From Paramarasmius palmivorus (taxonomy: Eukaryota > Basidiomycota > Agaricomycetes > Agaricales > Marasmiaceae): a DNA stretch of 64,000 nt. Made by a program: the position numbers and the translations under genes. Where the stretch lies: NCBI GenBank assembly GCA_037176845.1, contig JAYKXP010000140.1:51825-115824 (forward strand). Reading direction: 5' to 3'. Shown here piece after piece: positions 48,027 through 61,156 of this stretch. Below the pieces are notes generated by a model. The model worked only from the letters and a program-made list of their open reading frames with translations, was not told where the DNA came from and searched no databases. Every line of letters starts with the position of its first letter. Within the stretch, counting starts at the first letter, position 1.

Positions 48027-49520
48027 CTACTTCTGCGGCACACCTCCCCTCCCACCCCTAGGCCCACCTCTACCTCTAAACCCACTTCCCCTTCCTCCTT
48101 CACCGCCGCCCCTTCCACCGCCTTCACCACCTCCACCGCGGCCACCGAAACCACGTCCACGCCCAGCATCGCTACTAACGCGTTCTCGTTTGTTCTCCAC
48201 GTTCACTTTAACTGTCTCTCCGCCAGGAAGGTCTACAATAACCTCATTCTGGGAAATCGCACGCCTAGCTGCATCGGCTGAAGCGAATTCGACGAACGCG
48301 CATGCTTTGTGTTTGACTATTTCCAGGGATTTGAGGGATCCGAATTTCGCGAGAGCGAGGCGTAGGGGGTGAGAGGGGGTGTCGGGGGTTAGGAGTGGTG
48401 GTGGGATGTTCTGGTGGAGTTTATCGTTTAGTTAGTTTGGTGTTCTATAGGCAGACAAAAAAAAAAAAAACAAGAAAAAAAAAACAGAAAAAAAAAACAA
48501 GAAAAAAAGAAAACACACCTTTACAAACGCCTGCCCATTCACCCCGCCCTGCACACGAGAAGCAACAGACACGGGAGGCGTCTCTGTACGCGGCGGCGTA
48601 GCTACCGCAGGAGGCGTAGACGTGGAAGAAGAAGAAACGGCTTGAGAAGTCCCACGGGATTCAGAGGCGACTGCTGAACCCCATTTTTTGGAGTTTGCTG
48701 CTGCGAGGTTGGCCCAGGTTTTTGGTTGGGGGGCTTGTGGTTGTTGGGGTTGTGGCGGAGGTGGTGCGGCGGCTGCTGCTTGGGGTGGTACCTGGAATTG
48801 GGGCTGGGGTGGTGGTGGTGTAGCGACGGCTGGAGGAGGTGTAGGTGGTTTTTCTTCGACGACAGGTACAGGCACGGGTTTTTCCTCGACTGCAGGGGCA
48901 GAGTCAGTGTGTACGCCGTTTGTTTGGGGAGGTACGTCGTCGATGATAGGTTCTGGTTCTTTGGTTGTAGGTGTTTCTTCTACAACTGGAGGTGGAGTAG
49001 GTTCACGTGGAGGAGGTGGAGGAGGTAACTCTTCCGCCTGAGTTTGAGTTTCCTGTGGCGGCACCTGGACCTGCTCCTGGGTGTCTACCTCCTCACCAGC
49101 AACCGCCTCACCATCCCCTTCAACCGCATCCTCCTTCAAAAACCGAAAAATATCATTCAACACAAAATACCCATTCGGCTGCTCCGCCAAAAAAAACGTC
49201 TGAACAAACTTTCTCCACGGTCCACCGTTATTACTCATCTCTCCAATAACCTGTATAATAATACCACCATTCGCACTCGACTGTGCGTCGACGGAATGGA
49301 TGAATATTTTACAGTCGTTGAAAGCTAGAGAGGTGATTTGGGTGTGGATTTCTGATTGACCGTGGCATGTTTTTGCGTCTTCGCCTTCGGTGCCGTGGAC
49401 GAAAACGGATTGTTTGGAGTAGAAACAGTGGAGACGGTCGGGTTCTTTGTTGATGTAGGCGTAGTATTGGGGGACGAATTGCCAGCCTACTTCGGATGGG
49501 GCGGGGGTTGAGGTGCTCAT
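48027..49520 (-). CDS. G3BP/Bre5-like protein: NTF2 domain, RRM and RGG tail (461 aa)
   Basis: Exons 49520-48519 and 48410-48027 join at phase 0 to 461 codons. Residues ~8-130 form an NTF2-like domain (VGWQFVPQYYAYINKEPDRL; FFLAEQPNGYFVLNDIFRF). Residues ~140-320 are a Pro/Glu/Gln-rich linker with PPPPPP and Ala-rich runs. An RRM follows around 345-415 (LALAKFGSLKSLEIVKHKAC, AFVEFASADAARRAI), then a Gly/Arg RGG tail. This layout is that of metazoan G3BP and yeast Bre5, which act as an mRNP/stress-granule scaffold and a Ubp3 deubiquitinase cofactor. The intron on the coding strand is almost pure T/C. Upstream, DHH1 is transcribed divergently across 307 bp. This is the parent of the truncated fragments to the left. 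Confidence 0.9.
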
Positions 49521-49827
49521 TGCGGGTGCTGTTTGGTGGTGGTGAAAAAAAAGGTGTGGGTTGAGTTCCCACGGTGGTGAGGTGTGCCTTTTGGCTTGAA
49601 AAAAACGTTTATTCGACTGCAGTCTGGCTTGCGGTTTTATTATATATGTAGAGAATATATATTCTAGCCTACGAGTAATAAAATGTTTTTTTTATTTTCT
49701 CAAGAAAAAAGAGCCTACTCGTGGGAAGACCAAATCCAACACGCACACGCAACACACCTCTCTACTTTTTTCACCACAACCACCACCACAACACCAGCTT
49801 CAACAACACAAGCCCAAACCACGCACC
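49521..49827. promoter_or_regulatory. Bidirectional promoter between G3BP-like and DHH1 genes
   Basis: 307 bp separate the divergent ATGs. It contains an AT-rich core ttattatatatgtag at about 49637-49651 and the 14 bp palindrome AGAATATATATTCT at 49652-49665. The latter carries inverted AGAA/TTCT half sites loosely like a heat-shock element. The DHH1 side is a long CA-rich leader. Shared regulation is inferred. Confidence 0.55.
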
Positions 49828-51703
<1,876 letters not shown>

Positions 51704-52554
51704 ACGTCTGGGGCAGGCGTAAACCACAAAGAATATGCCCATCGACTGCCGTTTTTCTCTGCTTTTTTTTTTCGTCTTCCGTTTTCGAATTCTGCGTTTT
51801 TTTTGCCTCGCCTCGTGTATCTATACTATTACCTCATCCCCGTACCCCTGTCCCCTGCCACCTTTTCCCTGCTTGACTCAGTCTGGTTTTTTTGACCTTT
51901 ATTGCCATTACCTCTACCATTGGCACCTCTACCCTTCCTCGCACCACCGACGTTCAACCGTTTCTTGACGTCCCCCAAGCCCCCGGCTTACTCGCTACAT
52001 ACTCGCTACCTTGCTCGGTTACTGTACGTAACCACCACCACCACCACCGCCACCTCTACTTACTGGTCTTCACGGCCACCAACCCATTCTTGGTCTGCTT
52101 ACAACTTACCGGACCCATTACATCCACTTTACCTCGCCTCGCCTCACTACTTATAGGCTAACTCGTTCTCGCACCCACACCCACACCACAACCATAAACA
52201 CCACACATAACACCACACACCATAAACCACGCTCGCTGCCCCTGCTCGTTACCATACATACAATACGTAGTATATAGCTACCCCCTCAGTCCCTACTACC
52301 CCGTCGTCGATTCGCGTACATACACACAGAGATTTGTACTCTTACCCATTTGGTATTAATCCGTGTTTAACGCTTGTTGGGTTTGAAGTGTGTTTCGATC
52401 GTTCTATCTTTTTAACGCAAAGTTCGCGTCTGGTAAGATTTTTCAGTTGCCTTCTTGTCACTTCACTTCACGCTCCAAACCTAGCCGTAGTTTTCCAACT
52501 TGCAAGTCCGAGGCACGAGTATTGAACGATAGCACGACTTGGATAAAACTTTAT
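51704..52554. other. DHH1 downstream region
   Basis: No gene seen. T/C-rich 3' flank, a (CAC)n microsatellite at about 52031-52050 and CA/CACA-rich runs at about 52160-52230. Confidence 0.5.
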
Positions 52555-54094
52555 TTAACAGACAGGTTCGTGTTTATTCGCAGACTCGATTTCGAGGTCT
52601 GCAGTGTGTACTTCGGTGGCTGCTGCTGCTTCTCCGAATTGCAGAGTAGAGAGCATTTGGGAGTTTGGTACCGCGCTGTCGGATAGACTGAGACTGGTGC
52701 GCAGGGTAATAAGTGTTGGAGCAATGCCCTGTCAAGAAACCTGGAAGTTGGAACGAAACAATCGTGACTTGGAGTCGGACTTACAACCATAAGGTATATA
52801 AGCGGAGCCGTGTCTAGGAGGAATCCAAAGGTACTTTGAGACTGTGCCACGGACGCATGAATGACAAGGCACGCTGAATACATGAAACCAGACTCGATAC
52901 TGCCAGTGAAAATGCGAACTTAATAGGGAATTGTCCAAGAGATCGTAAGTTAGAAACTCACACCACTGCTATGACTCTTTTATACTTACGGTCAACCTCA
53001 TAACCCAATAACCTACAGGAATCACGGCTTAGCCACCATATTCGGCCTGCTATAATTAGTTGATTGTCAGTAGGTGGATTTGCCACTGATTACTGAGTAC
53101 CGAGTACTAGACACATACCTATGATAAACGACAGCACAGAGCTATTTGCAGCGCTTAGACTATAATATGCGGTGTTGAATCTCTCCCCCAAGTCCACCGT
53201 CGATCTAGACTCTGGCACCCGCCATGGACCGAGAAAGGGGAGGTGATACATCAAGTTGCCAGCCATACCGATTGCTAGTAGAATGATCTCAGCGCAAGTT
53301 ATCTTTTGATAAAAATAATAATTGTTGACCGTTCGTAACGAATAGTAGTATTGCTGGAATAACGCAAACACGCCATCTACAATTCCATAGAATGAAACAT
53401 CGATAAAGCTACGAGGAGTCTAGTCAGGCCTCACGCATCGAAGAGACTCGTGAAGGACGTATTCTCACCAGAATGGTGTCCGCGATGCAGCTACGTATAC
53501 GATGTATCAGAGGCCCGAGCAGTGGGTAATTTGATTATAGGTTGCTACTCACTTGGCTAGAATGTAGAATACAACAATCATAGCCCTGGTACACGCGTAT
53601 CAGCGTCAGCATACTAATCGCATCATAGATTCAGACACCACTTACTCAAATACAGCACGGGGAACATTGACCCCAAACCAATTCATAAGAATATCGGTAT
53701 CTCGTGACACTGCTACTTGGAAGCTCAACACAGCCCTCTTGATGATTTCTTCCATGTTACAAAGAGAAGATGTGATAGAAAGAAGGAAAAGCACAAATGT
53801 CCAAGTCAGATGTGCTCTTCGATTGACGACCGTTGGACGCCGCGGCGCGCAAAGGAAGTAGACCGTCAGTCCGAAAAGTAGAACGTAAAATCCTGTGAAC
53901 ATTGGTTGATAAATTTGCGAGCCAAGATATGTGAAAACTCACCGAGGAGAAATAGTGTTAACTTGAACGGGTGGAGTGAATATCAATAGATATTCGGGTG
54001 TTAAACGTTAAACACTCACGCCAACGAGGAAGAAAGGACCCAATAGAACAGCTTTGACAGAGAACATGTTTTCAAAAGGGACATCACCGGACAT
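52555..54094 (-). pseudogene. Seven-transmembrane family copy 5, inverted (frameshifted)
   Basis: Same nine-exon order on the minus strand: MSGDVPFENMFSVKAVLLGP, GFYVLLFGLTVYFL, NCIADTIL then LYRCFILWNCRWRVCVIPAI, AGRIWWLSRDSCRLLGYEVD, VIESGFMYSACLVIH and GIAPTLITLRTSL, ending PVC-stop at 52555. In exon 6 the frame hits TGA after VTNG; the continuation (ILLAIGMAGNLMYHL) is in another frame, a net one-base shift at the same place as in copies 1 and 2. It is more diverged than copies 1-4 and lies outside the array, so it is probably an older paralogue. Confidence 0.72.
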
Positions 54095-54464
54095 TTTGGG
54101 CTGAAATTGAAGACTTGAAGGTCAGACGCAGTTGGGTCAGGTTAACAAGGATGTCGTGACAAGTTAACGGTTTGTTTTATACCCATAATAAAGGCAGAGT
54201 ACTAAAGGATGGCGCCACGCGATGAAATATATCAATGTCCGCGATCTTCGGAGCAGCGAGAGGAGCAACTCACTGAATTCATAACCTATGCTCCGTGAGA
54301 GCCAGTGTACTGAGGAAATCTTCTCGACAAAACAGCATTGTCTTGTATGAATCTCGGTCTGGTGGATCCGCGAAAAGCCCTGTCAAGACTAATGGGAAAG
54401 AGGAGGAATGCAGTTGATCATCGCTGAATGTGATGTGTTGCACTACTAGTGGGGACGTGTATGG

Positions 54465-55231
54465 TTATATTCCACGCCACTGTTCTCTCCAGACCAGAAA
54501 TAACATCTATCAGATATGTTTCAAAAGGATCTTGTGATGGCTCTCCGTCAGCTAACACGACTCGAATATTTGGTCGGCCGTAACTTACATGCCCGCGTCT
54601 GAACATCAACACTTCCCGACGCTGTTTGCTACCCATCCAATGCGAGCTATTCCTAATTTTATACCACGCATGAAGAGTAGTGTTACACGAGATGATACAT
54701 CCGATGCAGATCCTCGACGATTCCTGAGCCTCCATGTCTTAGTAGAGGTGGCGTCAATTATGTCAAACAACATACCAACATTATCGAGTTCGCGGTCATG
54801 GATAGATATTCCCTCTGGTTGGTGCAGCAGAACGGTAACCCGAGTGTCCACAGCCACAGGTTCCCAAAGCCGCTTGAATTCAGAACCAGCATCTATATCA
54901 CGGCAAGTAATAAAACGGATACATACACGCCTAGAGATATCCGCGCATCTATCTCCCCACCAATACCCAAAGTTGTAGTCCCAGGTGGCTACTGCCGAAT
55001 AGTGACAAAGCTTGGGAGTCGTGATAGAAACCAGTTATCGTGCCCGACCGATAACAGGCTCGGTGAAAAATATAGCTTGACAGCTCGCAGCTCCCGCGTC
55101 CAAATACCGCGAGGATACGAGGATGCGACACTGGTTGATGATTGTGTGATGCACTATCCCTTATCTCAAAGCGTCTTCAGTTTCAGGACCCGTATAGATG
55201 TCCGAACGCCACCTATCCTGAAAGCAGACAT
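54465..55231 (-). CDS. Hypothetical protein, 5 exons (176 aa)
   Basis: Exons 55231-55190, 55130-55049, 54991-54776, 54737-54589 and 54506-54465 join in frame to 176 codons plus stop. It starts MSAFRIGGVRTSIR. Recognisable features are only compositional: an aromatic stretch VATWDYNFGYWWGDRCAD, a segment VDTRVTVLLHQPEGISIHD and a Cys pair ICIGCIISC before LHAWYKIRNSSHW. No signal peptide or transmembrane run. I do not recognise the family. A ttaaatatatatg element lies just upstream of the ATG. The consistent phases argue for a real gene, though the last exon could use another frame. Confidence 0.5.
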
Positions 55232-56037
55232 GAACATTTAAATATATATGCAGGGTACATACGCCTAGTTCTTACCTGTCAACCGCCGAACACCCGTTTC
55301 CCTTTCAGCGACCATCGAACCTTCGGCCAGCCTTCCTGAGCTCATAGCCTCCTACTATCACAGTGTTCCTGATAAACGAGCGCTTGAATAGCACAGGCGA
55401 ATATGCTCGGAACAGATCTGACACTTGCGCAAGGATGAACATCACCACCGAGATTACGATAGTTCTCCGCTATGAAGCGCGACCTCTGGAACTGAACGTT
55501 GAACGCCTGAACAGCCTGATGAGAACTGGCTTGAGAAGGAGTTTATATCACACTCACTGGTGAATGGGAGTATCTACTGTGTTTGGCTTAGCAGCAGGGT
55601 CTCTGATTTTGGGTATCAACACTGAAAGTACGCCGAGACCGTCGAATATCGAAAGTGATAGAACTGTAGCGTAGGGTAAGACCTGTTCGAAAGCGTTTCC
55701 GGCGTGTCGCAGTGACACTGGTGCGCAGATGTGTCTTGAATGCCATTTGCAAGAGAACTGAGCAATTTGCGGTGTTATTCGACATGACTCCGGAGAGCAA
55801 CTAGCAACGGATATCGTGGACACAGCGTTTCTCTGGTGCGTCTACTCTTCTTGTCTTGGGTTCAATGCACGACCGACACCCTCACTGTGTGGGTCCATGA
55901 AATGGTGACGGTGGTATCGAAGAAGTTGTTACATCCCCCGGGTCCCTATGAGTCTATCCATAGAGCTATAAATCCCGAATCAATCAGATACACAAAGTTC
56001 AAAACGCCAGCTGAAATCTTAACGCACGGGTATAGAT
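55232..56037. other. Gap with no supported gene
   Basis: Open stretches on both strands (for example 55554-55823 minus) have no convincing start, splice or motif. Confidence 0.4.
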
Positions 56038-56432
56038 TCAGAAATCTCCTGTTTTTCTGTATCCTTCTTCTGACCGTTCGAAACAACTTGAATAACCCAG
56101 ATCTAAAGGAAAAGATTGTTTGCATGTACAGTTGTTTTGTCCTTTGTGATCCAGGCTGGTACCAAAGGCGACGTCAGACCATGTATCAATTTGGTAGCGA
56201 TGCTGTTTTCAGCAGCGTGTAGAGATGACGAGCCATGATGCATGAAGTTGGACTTAATCTTGGAGAACGCGGCAATGAGAATTCTCAGAGAAAAGAGACG
56301 GTGAGAGACACTGCCACCGGACATCCCGCTCACGGATCCGCGTCGCTTCCTCTGCTCCCAGACCGCCAGTTGCCTCGATAGCTCATTCGCATAGGACACA
56401 AAAAACATAGCAACGATATCAAATATAGTCAT
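56038..56432 (-). CDS. Possible small two-exon gene (105 aa)
   Basis: Exons 56432-56180 and 56102-56038 join at phase 1 to 105 codons. The start MTIFDIVAMFFVSYANEL is hydrophobic and followed by basic/Ser/Gly residues (EQRKRRGSVSGMSGGSVSHR). It begins only 82 bp downstream of the sulfatase stop on the same strand, so it may instead be untranslated or relic sequence. No family recognised. Confidence 0.3.
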
Positions 56433-56514
56433 TCAATGAAAGTCCGATTTCTACTAGTATATGCTAAATAGTTTTTGCCTCAACGCCCTCCGACGCAGAC
56501 TTGGTACTTAGCGC

Positions 56515-58598
56515 TCAATCACTATACCTCATCCCCGCCTCCCACTTTGGAAACTCCGCCTGTCCATCTTCAAAATACCCAATACGACACCCTTGGTATC
56601 CGAATCTCTGCAACCCAGCAAAGTACACGTCATAATTTTCATCCAGAGCCTGCTCCAAAGTCGAGACACTCTCAGAACTAGAACCGAAAATCTCTCCCCA
56701 AGGATCCGTGCAAACCACTCCGACGCAAGTCTTGAGTACGATGAGAAGCGCGTTGAGACGGTCGAGTAAACGGGTGATGTCATCTTGCGTGTTACCGGGG
56801 ACGAGGTTCGTCAGTTGGTATGGATCCGCCTACAGTGTCATTCGTAGGGTAAGCACCTACAAAAACGTAGAAAAAACGTTGCGCACGGTCATATCATACA
56901 ACTCGCTCTCTCCCGTACACCAAACTCCATACATCCAATTCTCAACGTGTACAGAACGGTAGGCTGTCTTGAGTAAGCGAAGGCTAATGACTTTTCGCCC
57001 AGTTGATTGATGAGCAACTTTCCCGAAGTCAAGGGAGAAGACAGACGCACCCGCATAAGGCCCTTCCTCAAATCCAGGATTCCAAAACTCCGCCAACGCA
57101 TGTCTCGGCTGGTCGGTGTTTTCAGAGCTGAGGAACATTCTACCGTCCAATGCATACTCGTCAACATTTGCACCGGCTAAACCTAGAATTGATGCGCCTA
57201 GATCAGTCATGGTGTATACATCTTCAGTGTTTACGGCGTTTTTGGCAATGGTTGGGCCGCGGATGAGAAGGGGAACGAGGACATCTGAGTGTGGCGGAAG
57301 TGTTGAATCAGATTTGGGGTGAGGAAGAAGAGAGGAGAAAGGAACAGACCTTCTTCGTAGGGTAATGATTTGCTAGGGTTCCGACGATGTGAACCGAGAG
57401 CGTATCCGTTATCTGAGGTGCTGAAGATTGATGTGATGTTAGCCGTGTGAAGGGACCAAGAAAAGAGACAATTTTACAATATAATATACGTATTGTCGGC
57501 CACCTCAGGCCCCGCACTCTCTACCGCCTGTATAACAGCCTCAACGAGTTCATCTACAGGCTGAAGAACGCGTAGCCTTTGGCGGTATACCTGGTCGATC
57601 TAGATTCAAGTCAGAAAGGCAATGTAGCCAACGCTAAAGAATCTCGACGCACGTAATCAACAACAGTACTATTCAACTCGTCCAGCTCCTTCAGCCATGA
57701 GACCGCACCCTGGCTTTGCACATTGAAGGATGGCGCCCTTGGAACTTGTACCTCCTCAAATAAGTCTGCATCCTGAGATCTAGGCAAAGGCTCTGTGAAA
57801 GAACCATCAAACTGAACCTCCATATGGGGCGCAGTGGGTGCTATTCCTAGAAAGAATGGTTTTCCCCCAGCTGAATCCGCTAGAGCTTCTTGGAACAGTC
57901 CCAGAGCTTTGTCCTTGATAACATCGACTTGATATTGCCCTTCGAATGACACGGGGGTATCGGAGGTACCGTTTGCTGAGAAAGAGGCGTTGAAGTAGAG
58001 GTAAGCGTTGGGATCGACGAGAAAGTCGGAGTAGGTCCATCCTTTGGGGTATGCGGTGGTTACTAGGTCCCAGTCGAGGCCATTCATCTGGTCGTGGTTG
58101 GTAATTAGAAAAACACGGGGAATGAACCGACGTACGAGTTTGCCAGCATAGTACGTGTTGTATCCAGCTTCCTGAAGGAAAATAGGGAGATAAGCGTCGT
58201 TTAGGCCTTTTTCGCAGAAGAGGTGGTAACCTGGTCCAGAACGGATTAGTCGTCGCAAGAGTACGGAAAATGAGCTCATCACCTCCATAAGGCCCATCAA
58301 CGAAAGTGATATTGTGGTTATGAGCGTACTGGGCTCTCAAGAGCGACACCCGAGAAGGACAGCAAAGCGAAACAGGAGCGTAAAATCTCTCGTAGCTCGT
58401 TCCCTGCTCTGCTATAGCTTTGCGCGTCTTTGGCATGTAATCGAGGGTGCCAGTGCGTACGTCCTGGTCATCTGTGAGGATGAGAATGATGTTTGGTTTT
58501 GGAGTTGAGGTTTGCCGTGAGGAAATGGTGTCTCCTTGCCCTCGAGCCTGTAGAGCATGATTTAGGAGGAGGATGGGAAGAAGTATCCAGGCGAGCAT
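56515..58598 (-). CDS. Secreted sulfatase (arylsulfatase type), 563 aa
   Basis: Eight exons (58598-58283, 58230-58136, 58087-57653, 57599-57478, 57420-57350, 57284-57051, 56990-56887, 56829-56515) give 563 codons. After a signal peptide (LAWILLPILLLNHALQARGQ) comes PNIILILTDDQD, whose Asp pair (43-44) binds calcium. Then VSLCCPSRVSLL follows, in which Cys80 of the C-x-P-S-R signature is the formylglycine precursor. TSDNGYALGSH is the second metal-binding block (D-N). NASF is an N-glycosylation sequon. Type I sulfatases hydrolyse sulfate esters; length and motifs fit fungal arylsulfatases. The paralogue at 61157-63248 shares every intron position. An upstream in-frame ATG (58724) would hide the signal peptide, so 58598 was preferred. 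Confidence 0.93.
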
Positions 58599-59098
58599 AT
58601 TGAATGGCTCTGGGATCAAGCAAGGGAGGTGTTGCTGACATTGAGAATCAGCAGAGAGGTATTTAAATTCTCCATGTCTGATAGAATTCGCCTGTTTCGC
58701 GACGAAGAATGCGTAGCTTCCCACTGAGCCGGTTGCAGCACCTTCTATCCGAGTATACGAACTTCTCCAAAATGCTTCAACCGCCGGGTTATCAGCGAAG
58801 CGTTGCAGTATTTGATGATGTCACATTGTGTAAGGACCGTTTATAGAAGAGACCGACGGATAGTATCTCTAAAGAGCCTAGCCGGCGGATGACTGGTGAA
58901 TAGCCGCAGCGTTCGATGCTACAGCTTTGTGTTGAGAGTAGTGATAGTGGATCTAAAAGAATGCATGAGTTTATGCCGACGACAACCTGAATGAGACACA
59001 CGTCGTGAGGACAACATCATCCGAAGTAAGAGTAATATCGTGTAATTTTGCGGCAGAGAAAGGCTCTCCTTCCATTCAACACCCTGTTCTACGGGAAA
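58599..59098. other. Sulfatase promoter / HDAC downstream region
   Basis: No gene seen. Holds the presumed promoter of the sulfatase and the 3' flank of the HDAC gene, both on the minus strand. Confidence 0.45.
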
Positions 59099-60550
59099 TC
59101 ATTCTCTTTGACATGCACTTTCCTCTAGTGTACAACACACATCTTCCAGCTTCCGCTTCAATTCCTTCAATACCGGGCTCTCTGTGCCTGAGGCAGACCA
59201 ATTCCTATCCGCCATGTTACCACTAGGTACATCCAACGTAAAAGACGGCGCGTACGCCGGAAATGCATCATGCGAATGCGGAATAGGTGTATCTAGAGGT
59301 AGCGGGGCGCCGAGCTACGGAACAATGGAACGAATAAATCATTGTAGACCGGTATGGCTAGTCAAGACTCACTGCAATTGAAGTTAGATGCGCCCACGCC
59401 CTTGCCGCATTCGGAGAATGATAGCCTCCACCGCCCAATAGCACTTTTTTGCCTTTCCATGTGTCCAAGACGCGCTGAACGCACCAGCCCAAAGAACCTT
59501 CACCGCCTAAGCACCAGTTTCCGACACGTCCAGCACCGGGATCGCCTGATAGACCATCCGTGCCGCATTGGACAACGATGTAGTCGGGGTTGAACGCGTT
59601 TTGGACTCTTTCAACATACGGCCAAATTTCGAAGTATGTTCTAGACGAAAGGCCATGTTGGAGGGGAATAGATATCGTATACGGATCAGATGCTACCGGT
59701 TGCGCTGAAAGCGATGAGATGGGGAAGTATCCAGGGGCGGTATGGTGAATGCTTAGTGTCTGGCAGAATGATGAGGCAGGATACTAATAGAGTGGAACAG
59801 TGCGGCTTACTAGTACTTGACGAACGCCACTAGACTGAGATTGATAAAAAGCATGCGATACGCCATCTGAAAAGTGTACGTCCAGATCCAGGTACATGAC
59901 GCGAGATTTCCGTGCGACGGCCGTAGAGTCAGAGCCATGGGAATCGGGTATACATGGCGGAAGGCGTTTGAGGAATAGAATGGCCAGAACACAATCTGCG
60001 ATGTAGCAGAAGCCTGATGCACGACTTTTTTGTGCATGGTGCCTGTGTAAATGACCGTTAGGTTGGGGCTAGGAACCAAAACAAGTTACACACCTTCCGC
60101 CGTCCCAGCATATTGCAATGTCCACATTTGGCACTTTCAATGCGTTTACAGCAGTAAGTGTTGCCCCTGCTACATGAGACACATACTCCTTCAAGCCGAG
60201 AAACATTGGGCAGTCATCTTCCAGGCCGAATTCCGTTGCTCGTTCATCTTGATCGTTGGCGCCATTGAAGATGAAATCCAAGTACTCTTTTGAATGATAC
60301 GCGACCAAGTCTTGGTAACTTGCTGTACGAGGCTTAATCACAAGGATTTTGCGTGTCGTGGTATCGTTCTGGGTCAGTAAGCCGAAATCTTTGATGAGGT
60401 TGTGAACAAGGGATGAACGGTTTGGATTTGATGGAAGTAGCGAGGTGTACTGTTTGTTATTCAACGCCTATACATAGAGAAAATAAGAGGATTCACTTTG
60501 ACGAGTTCATTCGAGACGATGTAGGCGACAAGTGCACGGGAATGCGACAT
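59099..60550 (-). CDS. HDAC8-like class I histone deacetylase (414 aa)
   Basis: Exons 60550-60497, 60449-60094, 60042-59811, 59759-59373 and 59314-59099 sum to 414 codons. Family blocks in order: [62 protein letters not shown] (active-site His pair 138-139); [12 protein letters not shown] (zinc ligands D191, H193); [17 protein letters not shown] (D282, third ligand); and [14 protein letters not shown]. The SLLPSN and KPRTAS segments resemble HDAC8-type rather than Rpd3/Hos2-type enzymes. It removes acetyl groups from lysines, in nucleus and/or cytoplasm. It sits between two sulfatase paralogues, with its 5' end facing the plus-strand sulfatase. Confidence 0.93.
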
Positions 60551-61156
60551 GGGACAGAGAAAAGTGCCAGAAGAGAAGGCAAAAGCGCGCGTCACAATCG
60601 TGTCCTGCAACCACCACGACGGACCGATACCCTCAGCCTATGATACCCTGAAATACCAGTCGCTTCTGGCTTTCTTCAAAGAAGTGTGAGTCAAAGTTCT
60701 TTCAAATCCTAACTTCGGCCGAATACATACTCAATTCGTCATAAACCTCCAGATTGTGCAATCGACCCAACTCATTGCGCTATTCGCTACACCACCGAAA
60801 ACTTTCTTCCAGGCGATCGCACCATGCGCTCCTTGTTCACCTATCCAGAATCTATCACCAGATTTAAGCCCTTCGAGTCAAAATCGAGGTAATGTCAAGG
60901 ATAATTGTTTCCGGTCTGAAATTCAGTCTGTGCATTTTTACCACACTTGTGTTGTCAGCGGCATAATCACTAACTAAATTTTGTCAGGTCCACAACTAGT
61001 ATTACTTCATCTACACCATGCGCATGCGTACATCGCAATGGACCTGATTCGCTCCTTTTGGATTCTGGGGGCTTTAAATACGCGTCTGGTACGCCCCAAT
61101 GTCAGCACCACGATCCACAAACCGTTCGCACTTCGCGGACACGCAGACTTTTTCAG
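60551..61156. promoter_or_regulatory. Divergent intergenic region between HDAC and sulfatase 2
   Basis: 606 bp without a supported gene, containing promoters for both genes. No clear TATA box at either end. Confidence 0.45.

Noticed and set aside
48688..49041. Gly-rich 117-codon frame on the plus strand
   Set aside because: Antisense shadow of the Pro-rich linker of the G3BP-like protein.
55554..55823. 89-codon minus-strand frame between the small unknown genes
   Set aside because: No splice partner, no motif and no clear start. Could not be supported as a gene.
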